DNA from: Anaerobutyricum faecale
GTDB taxonomy: Bacteria; Bacillota; Clostridia; Lachnospirales; Lachnospiraceae
NCBI GenBank assembly: GCA_019119645.1
Contig: DWWR01000095.1
Span: forward strand, 1-12,494
Direction: 5' to 3'
Length of the DNA: 12,494 bases
In this document: positions 6,826 through 12,494 of the stretch, in pieces
Numbering within the stretch: the first letter of the stretch is position 1
Layout of the letters: each line of letters opens with the position of its first letter
The notes under the pieces: generated by a model
The model's database searches: none
What the model saw: the letters and a program-made list of their open reading frames with translations, nothing else
What the model was told of the DNA's origin: nothing
Position numbers and translations under genes: made by a program

Positions 6826-8847
6826 TTACTGCCCGCACATTTCACTCTCTTCTGCTGCCCGCACACCGGCCGCTCCCCCGCTGCCCGGCAGACAGTTTTC
6901 CATAATCCGCTGAATCAACGATACTCTGTGAAACGGCGTCATAAAATAGTATCCGGCTCCCACATCTTTTCCCATGGATATCACCTGACCGGAAATGGTG
7001 AGAGCCGTCTGCTCCCATTCTTCCCGGCTGCCTTCCGGACTGTAGCGCGCAAGCACTTCATCGGGCACATGGATGCCCGGCATCTCATTTTTGATAAAAA
7101 GCGCATTCCGGTAGCTGACCAGCGGCATGATGCCAATGAGAATCTTTGCCCCGGTTTCCCGCTGCAAAAAGGCGAGCCTATCGATCTCCTCCTCCGAGTA
7201 GACCGGCTGGGTCAGGAAAAACTGACAGCCGGCGTCCATTTTCCGCTTCATCCGCTCAGCGATCTTATCCGCTCTGGCCCCGTTCTGATTCAAAGCGCCT
7301 CCATAGCAGAGCGGGGCATCCGCAAACAGTTCTTCATTGAGACTCTGCAGGAATTCCATCAGTTTAATGGAATTGAAATCAAACACACTTTTGGTAAACT
7401 CCCGTTCTTCCCGTCCCACCGGGTCTCCTGTCACAATGAGCATATTCCGGACGTCATTGACATAGGCGCCGAGAATACCACTTCGGATGGCGATGCGGTT
7501 TCTGTCCCGGCAGGCAAGATGCGGCATGACCGGAATTCCAGTTTCCTGCTGAATCTTTACCGCGGTCAGCAGCGCATCCGCCCGGGAACGCGCCAGCGGA
7601 GAATCCGCAATGGTAATGATATCCGCAGGCGTATCTGCCAGGGCGTGGGCCCCGTTCATCAGTTTCTCCATCTGCGCGTCAAAAGGCGGGTCCAGTTCCA
7701 CGGCAATGACCGGCTCGCCTTTTGCAAGCTTCTGACAGAAAGTATTATGACGCAGCCGCTCTCCTGCATCCCGGCTGTTTCCGGCTGTTTTCGCTTCCTC
7801 CGCTTTCTGTCCGGCAGACACGCCGGCTCCGGACGCTTCCTTCCCGCCCCGGCGATTCATGATTTCATTACCCTCTGTCACCGTTTGTCTTATCTGTTTC
7901 CCGGTCGTCAGACGGATCCGCGGATATTTTTTCCGTCCGCTGCCCTGCAGTCTCACAGCGATCTCACGGATATATTCCGGCGTAGTCCCGCAGCAGCCTC
8001 CAAGGATTCCAACGCCCAGCTTTGCCAGATTCTCCGCCTTTTCCCCAAAATAGGATACACTGTCTGAATACACCGCATGTCCCCGCACGATCTGAGGATA
8101 GCCACAGTTAGGCAGCGCCGTCAGCACCACCTGTTTTGGCATACCGGATTCCTCCAGCCAGGAACGCAGGAACCTCTCCATATGAGCGGCGCCGATGCCG
8201 CAGTTAAGGCCTGCCCCGTCTAACAATCCGCTGCCGACCGCCTTTTTGAGAACTGTTTTATAATGGAAACCGGTCCGTCCATATCCCGTCGGCACGAACG
8301 AAAACTGCCCGATGATAAAGGCATCCGGCCGTCTTTGCCGGATATATTCCGCCATGAAAAGCACATACCGGGTATCCGGAAATGTTTCCAGTACAAAAAG
8401 ATCCGCTCCGGCTTCCAGAAATGCATCAATGATCTCTCTGTATTCTTTTTGCATCTCTGCCTCACTGCTCTCGCTGTCCTCATAGACGGGCCCGATATCT
8501 GCCGCTGCAAAAACTGTCCGGCCCTGCTTCGCCGCCTCTGCGGCCGTTTCTTTGGCAATCGCATAACCAGCCTGAACAAATCTCACAAAACCAGCATCAT
8601 CCGCCGGCATCCCGTGCTTTTTCATGATGTCCTCATAAGTCTTCCTGTTGGCAGAAAATGTATTGCTGCGTATGAGGACCGCGCCTGCTTCTATATAGGA
8701 TTGATGGATCTCTCTGATTATATCCGGCTGGAAAAGATTGGCTTCCTCCGAGCAGAGAAACTGTCCCTCCGTCTTCTCATCAAAATATGTACCCATGGCG
8801 CCGTCTGTCAGCAGGATATGTTCTTTTAAATAGTCTTTTATCTTCAT
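6826..8847 (-). CDS. Homocysteine S-methyltransferase / methylene-THF reductase fusion
   Basis: Bifunctional protein of 673 residues, similar in layout to Bacillus YitJ. The N-terminal domain (1-300) is a zinc homocysteine methyltransferase with NCG (C216) and GGCCGTTPEYI (C285, C286). The C-terminal domain (about 368-650) is an FAD-dependent 5,10-methylene-THF reductase with VELDPP (E384, matching the catalytic Glu of MetF), TGDP (473-476) and FLTQPVY (544-550). A polar, low-complexity linker (about 325-366) joins them. It would supply 5-methyl-THF to the methionine synthase encoded next. The ATG at 8847 has a modest AAAGGA site. A strong terminator lies just upstream (8869-8923), no SAM riboswitch is visible, and only a poor promoter candidate can be seen. 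The N-terminal domain may perform its own methyl transfer or feed the reductase; this cannot be decided from sequence. Confidence 0.93.
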   Translation of the reverse strand: MKIKDYLKEHILLTDGAMGTYFDEKTEGQFLCSEEANLFQPDIIREIHQSYIEAGAVLIRSNTFSANRKTYEDIMKKHGMPADDAGFVRFVQAGYAIAKETAAEAAKQGRTVFAAADIGPVYEDSESSEAEMQKEYREIIDAFLEAGADLFVLETFPDTRYVLFMAEYIRQRRPDAFIIGQFSFVPTGYGRTGFHYKTVLKKAVGSGLLDGAGLNCGIGAAHMERFLRSWLEESGMPKQVVLTALPNCGYPQIVRGHAVYSDSVSYFGEKAENLAKLGVGILGGCCGTTPEYIREIAVRLQGSGRKKYPRIRLTTGKQIRQTVTEGNEIMNRRGGKEASGAGVSAGQKAEEAKTAGNSRDAGERLRHNTFCQKLAKGEPVIAVELDPPFDAQMEKLMNGAHALADTPADIITIADSPLARSRADALLTAVKIQQETGIPVMPHLACRDRNRIAIRSGILGAYVNDVRNMLIVTGDPVGREEREFTKSVFDFNSIKLMEFLQSLNEELFADAPLCYGGALNQNGARADKIAERMKRKMDAGCQFFLTQPVYSEEEIDRLAFLQRETGAKILIGIMPLVSYRNALFIKNEMPGIHVPDEVLARYSPEGSREEWEQTALTISGQVISMGKDVGAGYYFMTPFHRVSLIQRIMENCLPGSGGAAGVRAAEESEMCGQ

Positions 8848-8868
8848 AGTCTGATATCCTTTCTACAG

Positions 8869-8923
8869 AAAAAACCTGCATAGCCATTCCGGACATCCGT
8901 TGTCCGAGGAACCGGTATGCAGG
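8869..8923 (-). terminator. Intrinsic terminator between the 238-residue gene and the MTHFR fusion
   Basis: An 8-bp perfect outer stem (8875-8882 with 8916-8923) encloses further pairing, including an inner 5-bp stem GGACA/TGTCC. On the minus strand it is followed by six T residues (8869-8874). It begins 11 bases past the stop of the upstream gene and ends only 21 bases before the fusion start. It should end the upstream transcript; read-through or a leaky terminator may still feed the methionine genes. Confidence 0.85.
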
Positions 8924-8933
8924 CTCACAGCAA

Positions 8934-9650
8934 TTATAACGCGGTGATCTTTCCTTCGTACTCCAGATTCAGCCGTCCCTTCATATCACAGGCCAAACCA
9001 AGCTTTCTCATGCAGCGCATCATGGAACGATTGTCATCCACACCGTATTTGTCGATGATATCCACAAACTTATCAATCATATCCATGGCTTCTTTGTCAG
9101 ACAGATAAAAGGTCTCTATGATCTGCTGTACATTCTCCTTCTTGGAAGTGGTAAACAACAGAAGGGTAATCTGCAGTCCCACCAGGATATGATATAACTT
9201 TCTGTTATAGTCAGACATACCAGCCTTTAAGAAGGCAAACAGATCGCTCAGACGCATGGTGTCAATATCATCAATATGCATATCGTTAGCCTTTAACTTA
9301 TTCTCCACATCAATATCCATGATCACAGAACTGATCATCATGGCCGTCTGGTAGGCATCAATATCTTTATCGGATACCGGTGTGAGAGACGGCGCCTGAT
9401 TACTCATCTGCTGGCAGTAGATCAAATCCCTCACCAGCGCATTCTCAAACAGATAGTCTTCCAGTCCGCTGTCCACCTTGACGATAAACTCTTTCTTTCC
9501 TGTGTCCATGGCCACCGGATGACTGCAGTCCTCTGTATTCTCCGGGTCCATCTTGAGAATATTCACAGGATAAATCAACTCTCCGGTGATCTCATTGTAC
9601 AGCTTCTCTGCCTTTTCTGACAGCGTCTTTCCTAAAATCTCCATACTCAT
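8934..9650 (-). CDS. Uncharacterised protein, possible degenerate IrrE-like metallopeptidase
   Basis: I do not recognise this 238-residue protein with confidence. It looks soluble and mostly helical, with no signal peptide; one hydrophobic helix is at about 154-166. The stretch ALVRDLIYCQQMSNQAPSLTP (71-91), followed by AMMISSVIMDIDVENKL (103-119), recalls the spacing of IrrE/ImmA-like peptidases, in which HExxH is followed by a helix and a second acidic helix. Here the HExxH residues are missing, so it would be catalytically dead; this is pattern recognition only. The ATG at 9650 follows AAAGG by 9 bases. A longer reading to 9806 would begin inside the promoter and adds an arginine-rich tail unlike a protein. 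The gene has its own promoter (9797-9825) and terminator (8869-8923), so it is a single-gene unit, divergent from the shikimate dehydrogenase gene. Confidence 0.75.
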   Translation of the reverse strand: MSMEILGKTLSEKAEKLYNEITGELIYPVNILKMDPENTEDCSHPVAMDTGKKEFIVKVDSGLEDYLFENALVRDLIYCQQMSNQAPSLTPVSDKDIDAYQTAMMISSVIMDIDVENKLKANDMHIDDIDTMRLSDLFAFLKAGMSDYNRKLYHILVGLQITLLLFTTSKKENVQQIIETFYLSDKEAMDMIDKFVDIIDKYGVDDNRSMMRCMRKLGLACDMKGRLNLEYEGKITAL

Positions 9651-9736
9651 CGTTCCAACCTTTCTTCTTCGATACCGGGTCCTTCCCGGCCACAGTCTGA
9701 TGCCGTGCCCGGCCGCCCGGTTCTTCATGCATTTCT

Positions 9737-9784
9737 GTAACAGTCCAGTCATGGCATCTCGGAAACCCGCTGCTAAACTGTTAC
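9737..9784 (-). repeat. Inverted repeat in the long leader of the 238-residue gene
   Basis: GTAACAGT (9737-9744) and ACTGTTAC (9777-9784) are perfect 8-base complements 32 bases apart. The distal arm lies just past the predicted start site (about 9790), so the pair could fold in the roughly 140-base leader RNA. The leader also holds a CCGGG/CCCGG hairpin at about 9671-9685 and GATGCC/GGCATC pairing. No known riboswitch class is recognised. It could equally be an operator. Confidence 0.4.
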
Positions 9785-9796
9785 CACATTTCCTAC

Positions 9797-9825
9797 ATTC
9801 TAACAAAATGGAACCTGCGTTTCAA
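9797..9825 (-). promoter_or_regulatory. Promoter of the 238-residue gene
   Basis: On the minus strand TTGAAA (9820-9825) and TAGAAT (9797-9802) are 17 bases apart, each matching 5/6. The -10 is preceded by TGT, an extended -10 element. The start near 9790 gives a leader of about 140 bases before the ATG at 9650. Confidence 0.75.
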
Positions 9826-9855
9826 GTATGTTTTTTCTCCCGGTGAAATTCATGG

Positions 9856-9955
9856 CAGTGATTCGTTACTGTTCACACAGTGATCAGCAGCAGTGATTTT
9901 TCTCCCATTGACTTTTTTTCCTCTTCCGGGTTATAGTAGTGCAATAGACAGTAAC
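9856..9955. repeat. Repeat cluster upstream of aroE, candidate operators
   Basis: CAGTGAT occurs three times on the plus strand (9856-9862, 9878-9884, 9891-9897), all upstream of the -35 hexamer at 9908. GTTACTGT (9865-9872) and its exact complement ACAGTAAC (9948-9955) bracket the promoter. A small palindrome, TCACACAGTGA, lies at 9874-9884. Their placement suggests regulator binding; no regulator gene is adjacent. Confidence 0.4.
9908..9937 (+). promoter_or_regulatory. Promoter of aroE
   Basis: TTGACT (9908-9913) and TATAGT (9932-9937) each match 5/6 with 18-base spacing; TTATAG gives 17. Transcription would start near 9944, about 30 bases before the ATG. The roughly 80 bases between this and the divergent promoter hold only the repeats described. 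Confidence 0.7.
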
Positions 9956-9973
9956 ATACAGGAGGTATCAACA

Positions 9974-10843
9974 ATGGCAGAAAAAATCACGGGAACGACT
10001 GTGCTCACCGGCCTCCTGGGAAGTCCGGTGGCCCACAGTCTCTCTCCCCTCATGCATAACGAAAGTTTCCAGGCTCTCGGTCTTGACTACGCATATCTTT
10101 GTTTCGACGTGGGCACCGACCGCCTGAAAGAAGCCGTGGAGGGTCTGCGCGCCATGGGCGCCAGAGGCTGGAACCTGACCATGCCGGACAAAAATCTGAT
10201 GTGCGAACTTTGCGATAAACTCTCCCCGGCCTCGGAGATCAGCGGAGCCGTCAACACTGTGGTCAACGACGGCGGCGTACTGACCGGCTACACCACCGAC
10301 GGCACCGGCTACATGCGCGCGGCGGCGGAAGCCGGCTTTCCCCTGCCGGGCAAGGTGATGACGCTCCTTGGCGGAGGCGGCGCCGCCACTGCCATCCTCG
10401 TTCAGGCGGCTTTAGACGGCATGAAAGAGATCCGCGTTTTCAACCGGAAAAGCCCTTCCTTCGACCGCCTCTTACACATTGCCGGGCAGTTAAACGAACG
10501 GGCTGACTGTAAAGTAAGCGTCCTTCCCCTGGAAGACGCCAAAACACTCCGCGAATCCATCGAAGAAAGCGATATCCTCACCAACGGCACCAGTCTGGGA
10601 ATGGCTCCCCGCACCGACGCCTGCCCGATTCCGGACAGTTCTTTCCTTCGCCCGGATCTCATCGTCTCCGACGTTATCTACAACCCACGGCAGACAAAGC
10701 TCCTCAAGATGGCCGAAGAAACCGGCTGCCCGTTCTTTAACGGTCTTTACATGCTGCTCTACCAGGGCGCAGCCGCCTTTGAGCTGTGGACCGGACAGGA
10801 GATGCCGGTGGAACGGATCAAAGAGAAATATTTCTCGGAGTGA
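9974..10843 (+). CDS. aroE: Shikimate/quinate dehydrogenase, YdiB-like
   Basis: NAD(P)H-dependent reduction of 3-dehydroshikimate to shikimate in the aromatic amino acid pathway, or use of quinate. The 289 residues show the substrate domain with HSLSP (21-25; S22 and S24), NLTMPDK with catalytic K73, AVNT with N94, and TTDGTG with D109. The nucleotide domain has LLGGGGAATAI (131-141) and FNRKS (156-160), and QGAAAFELWTG (264-274) closes the site. NLTMPDK, FNRK and TNGTSLGM resemble E. coli YdiB (NAD or NADP; quinate or shikimate) more than AroE. The residue two before the catalytic Asp is Thr107, where Asn is usual in both. The ATG at 9974 follows AGGAGG by 7 bases; the 27 upstream codons of open frame overlap the promoter. 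It is the only plus-strand gene, has no aro neighbours, and is richer in GC than the genes around it (stretches near 70%). Confidence 0.92.
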   Translation: MAEKITGTTVLTGLLGSPVAHSLSPLMHNESFQALGLDYAYLCFDVGTDRLKEAVEGLRAMGARGWNLTMPDKNLMCELCDKLSPASEISGAVNTVVNDGGVLTGYTTDGTGYMRAAAEAGFPLPGKVMTLLGGGGAATAILVQAALDGMKEIRVFNRKSPSFDRLLHIAGQLNERADCKVSVLPLEDAKTLRESIEESDILTNGTSLGMAPRTDACPIPDSSFLRPDLIVSDVIYNPRQTKLLKMAEETGCPFFNGLYMLLYQGAAAFELWTGQEMPVERIKEKYFSE

Positions 10844-10922
10844 ACATTTCCCGGTATCATGTGGCCGTCATATTTTTGCAGGTTCCCGGCGCTACTGCCA
10901 GAACTAAATTCCAACTTTTTAT

Positions 10923-10969
10923 AAAAAAGAGGTAATATGCAAGACATTTGTCCTGTATATTACCTTTTT
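10923..10969. terminator. Bidirectional terminator between aroE and the Rpn-like gene
   Basis: Arms 10930-10941 and 10954-10965 form a 12-bp stem with one G-U pair. Five T residues follow on the plus strand (10965-10969), and the six A residues at 10923-10928 give a T-run on the minus strand. It serves both convergent genes. The 86 bases between the aroE stop and the stem, and the 54 between it and the next stop, hold nothing else I can name. Confidence 0.9.
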
Positions 10970-11023
10970 ACAACTCGCAATTCCACAATACAAAATTCTC
11001 TGCCGCCGCAACCGCCCGTCTCA

Positions 11024-11944
11024 TTATTTCTGTCCGACCGGTACTTTCAGGGTCTCCCGCAGCTGCTCAATGGTTTCCTCGGAAAGCGCCGTGGCCTCCA
11101 TAATAAATGCATTGTCCTTTCCCATCTTGATCAGATTGATTGCCACTTTAGTAATGCCACGTTCCTCAAACATATCGGATAAGTTACACATCTTATCTAC
11201 CTCCCTTCCATAGCCGTCGTCCATGGCAATGCCATATTGTTCTGAAAGTTCTCTTTTGATCTCCTCTTTTGACTTCCGGGAAGAAAACAAAGTATTGAGC
11301 ATCCGGATCAACGCATCGTCTTTCTCATCCATATCTTCCCGAAGACAAATCTGAATCACTTCCAGTTTATCATATGCATTCTTTTCATCGGGAATCCCCG
11401 GAATTAAATCGTCTTTTTTCATGGAATACCGGCTGATGGCGTTGCCTATATATGTCGGTGGATTAAAACAAATCCAGATGGAATACACTTTCTTCACGTC
11501 ATCATAATGTTCCAGAGTAAATTCCTGATTAATCTGAGAAGAAATCATTCTGGCACAGTATACGATACCCCTTGTCACAATCTTATATCCCGGATAAAAA
11601 TCTTTCTGTGCTTCCACATCAAATAAAATCTTTAATTTATCTTTATCATCTATCACAATATAGAAACGAATATCATAATAGATAGTACTTTCGTTCACAG
11701 ATACGGATTCCGTATTATCTCCTGTAATCCTTTCCGGCGTTTCCAGCACCGGAATCTCCCCCGAATGCGTACTTCCCTCAATAGATGCGCTTATCTCATC
11801 GACATCCATGTCCGCAACCTCTGAAACCGTTCGTTTTAAAATCCTGGCCAAGATTGATTTATGGGACAATACCACTTTACACTGCTGGTCCAGTTGTCTC
11901 TTTTGAGGGTTCTCCTCGATACTCACCGCAACTGATGTCTGCAT
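11024..11944 (-). CDS. Rpn/PD-(D/E)XK nuclease family 'transposase' protein
   Basis: Member of the PD-(D/E)XK family often annotated as a transposase or recombination-promoting nuclease (Rpn); E. coli Rpn proteins cut DNA and raise RecA-independent recombination. The 306 residues show the core YYDIRFYIVI (89-98) with D91, then LFDVEAQKDFYPGY (107-120), where E111-x-Q113 replaces the usual ExK, and RGIVYCARMISSQ (125-137). The C-terminal part (about 222-300) is charged and helical, ending with a small motif common in this family (ATALSEETIEQLRETL). Length is full for the family. The ATG at 11944 has GGAGAGG upstream. No terminal inverted repeats or target duplications are seen, so there is no evidence that it moves as an element. 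It lies alone, convergent with aroE, and its middle portion is clearly AT-rich (near 28% GC at 11581-11700). Whether it is an active nuclease is unknown. Confidence 0.88.
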   Translation of the reverse strand: MQTSVAVSIEENPQKRQLDQQCKVVLSHKSILARILKRTVSEVADMDVDEISASIEGSTHSGEIPVLETPERITGDNTESVSVNESTIYYDIRFYIVIDDKDKLKILFDVEAQKDFYPGYKIVTRGIVYCARMISSQINQEFTLEHYDDVKKVYSIWICFNPPTYIGNAISRYSMKKDDLIPGIPDEKNAYDKLEVIQICLREDMDEKDDALIRMLNTLFSSRKSKEEIKRELSEQYGIAMDDGYGREVDKMCNLSDMFEERGITKVAINLIKMGKDNAFIMEATALSEETIEQLRETLKVPVGQK

Positions 11945-11961
11945 CCGTCCTCTCCTTTCCG

Positions 11962-11990
11962 ATTATAGCATATACATCGACTCCTTTCTA
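11962..11990 (-). promoter_or_regulatory. Candidate proximal promoter of the Rpn-like gene
   Basis: TAGAAA (11985-11990, 4/6) and a perfect TATAAT (11962-11967) are 17 bases apart, with TGC in front of the -10 (extended -10). Transcription would start near 11955, only about 11 bases before the ATG, cutting into the ribosome site. This makes it a less likely main promoter than the distal one. Confidence 0.4.
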
Positions 11991-12037
11991 CCTGCCGGCA
12001 TTTCTCTTTAGATAATTATTTTTAATATACATTTTCT

Positions 12038-12066
12038 ATTATAAATAATATAGTTTTAAAAGTCAA
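12038..12066 (-). promoter_or_regulatory. Strong promoter of the Rpn-like gene
   Basis: TTGACT (12061-12066, 5/6) and a perfect TATAAT (12038-12043) are 17 bases apart on the minus strand. This is the best promoter in the window. It gives a leader of about 87 bases, which contains an extra AAGGAG followed by a two-codon reading frame (ATG CTA TAA). Confidence 0.8.
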
Positions 12067-12190
12067 GTACGGAAGGCTTCCTCTCAGCCTGCAGTGGATC
12101 ACTTTAGTGACATCTTCCCATCCGCCGCAGCACAATTGCATACAATCCTTGTAGAGCATTTTTTGTTTCATAGAATCGTAGTTTCATATG

Positions 12191-12233
12191 AAAAACAGAG
12201 ACAGATGAACTAACAATTCTCATCTGTCTCTGT
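12191..12233 (-). terminator. Terminator of the LRR protein gene
   Basis: A perfect 14-bp stem (12195-12208 with 12220-12233) around an 11-base loop is followed on the minus strand by a T-run (12191-12195). It lies about 90 bases past the LRR gene stop and insulates the Rpn-like gene from it. Confidence 0.9.
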
Positions 12234-12324
12234 CGCGGACTGTCTTATCTTCGACAGCCTTCTACATCATTAAAATATTCTGATACAGTACACTGGTTTC
12301 AGTCTGTCCAGTGTTTTTCCTTAT

Positions 12325-12494
12325 CTATTTTGCGTAGGTTACCGTAACATCCGGGTCACATTCCAGAGCGGATGGCTTTTTGATCTTCGTTTTGGATAAA
12401 TCCAGCTTACGGATATTTGTCTCCGGGCAGACCAGCTTTTTCAGTTTTTTGTTATTTTTAAGATTCAGTTTACTGATTCCCGTATTGTCACAGC
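12325..12494 (-). CDS. Leucine-rich repeat protein, C-terminal fragment
   Basis: Only the last 55 codons and the TAG stop lie in the window; the gene continues past the right edge. The visible part contains repeats of bacterial LRR type: ISKLNLKNNKKLKKLVC, then TNIRKLDLSKTKIKK, each with leucines at the regular LxxLxL spacing, then a short closing strand ending VTVTYAK. Such repeats are common in secreted or surface proteins of gut Firmicutes that bind partners, but the N-terminus needed to show a signal peptide is missing. No LPXTG anchor or membrane segment is found at the C-terminus, so any surface anchoring must come from elsewhere. Confidence 0.8.
   Translation of the reverse strand, partial: CDNTGISKLNLKNNKKLKKLVCPETNIRKLDLSKTKIKKPSALECDPDVTVTYAK

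Larger units (their letters stand above)
11945..12324. other. Intergenic region between the LRR gene and the Rpn-like gene
   Basis: No gene is seen in these 380 bases. From left to right it holds the leader and two promoters of the Rpn-like gene, a small palindrome GGAAGGCTTCC (12071-12081), an inverted repeat TCACTTTAGTGA (12099-12110), the terminator of the LRR gene (12191-12233), and two short hairpins (about 12242-12258 and 12290-12314) in that gene's 3' untranslated region. Confidence 0.6.

Noticed and set aside
4998..6905. 635-codon plus-strand open frame opposite the methionine synthase gene
   Set aside because: It is exactly antisense to well-conserved MetH and MTHFR domains, its translation is rich in Arg, His and Phe without any domain, and it has no ribosome site or promoter.
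6928..8067. 379-codon plus-strand open frame opposite the MTHFR fusion gene
   Set aside because: Same reasoning: an antisense shadow of a GC-skewed codon pattern, with no recognisable protein features.
9651..9806. 52-residue N-terminal extension of the unrecognised protein
   Set aside because: Its first codon lies between the -10 and -35 boxes, so it would not be transcribed, and the arginine-rich peptide looks non-coding.
9893..9973. 27-residue hydrophobic N-terminal extension of AroE, resembling a signal peptide
   Set aside because: It overlaps the promoter (9908-9937); the ATG at 9974 has a perfect AGGAGG and the family is cytoplasmic.
11024..11944. Complete insertion sequence around the Rpn-like gene
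   Set aside because: No terminal inverted repeats or target-site duplications are visible, and the gene has its own terminator and promoters like a resident gene.
12290..12318. Plus-strand terminator-like hairpin ACACTGG/CCAGTGT followed by five T residues
   Set aside because: No plus-strand gene precedes it. It lies just past the stop of the minus-strand LRR gene, and on that strand lacks a T-run, so it is kept only as a 3' untranslated hairpin.

Overview
The window looks like chromosome from a low-to-mid GC anaerobic Firmicute, most likely a Lachnospiraceae-type Clostridium relative. This is an inference from strong AGGAGG ribosome sites, TTG starts, the fused homocysteine methyltransferase/MTHFR gene next to a short B12-dependent methionine synthase, and a PD-(D/E)XK 'transposase' (Rpn-like) gene. 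No rRNA, tRNA, CRISPR array, phage gene or complete insertion sequence is visible. All genes except one lie on the minus strand.

Reading leftwards along the minus strand from about 9.8 kb: a 238-residue unrecognised protein (8934-9650) has a good promoter and a strong terminator. It is followed by a methionine/one-carbon pair, a homocysteine methyltransferase-MTHFR fusion (6826-8847) and a B12-dependent methionine synthase without its reactivation domain (4227-6779). Next come two envelope genes, a family 2 glycosyltransferase (3200-4111) and an LCP-family ligase (1964-3097). Then come two branched-chain amino acid genes, ilvN (1445-1939) and ilvC (197-1216), ending in a textbook terminator (9-43). 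IlvN starts only 24 bases after the LCP gene and probably shares its promoter; ilvC has its own. A CodY-like box lies just upstream of each of these two promoters.

On the plus strand, a single GC-rich shikimate/quinate dehydrogenase gene (9974-10843) is transcribed divergently from the unrecognised gene. Their shared upstream region is full of short repeats. It ends at a bidirectional terminator (10923-10969) that also serves a convergent minus-strand Rpn-family nuclease gene (11024-11944). The right edge holds the C-terminal end of a leucine-rich repeat protein (12325-12494) with its own terminator.

Functionally, the fusion protein can make 5-methyl-THF from methylene-THF, and the B12 enzyme passes that methyl group to homocysteine. 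IlvN regulates acetolactate synthase, whose catalytic subunit is not in the window, and IlvC uses its product. I see mostly known families and no obviously complete new system. The points most worth a second look are the paired CodY-like boxes, the possible coupling of an LCP gene with ilvN, the unrecognised protein that resembles a metallopeptidase without its HExxH motif, and the repeat-rich divergent promoter region.
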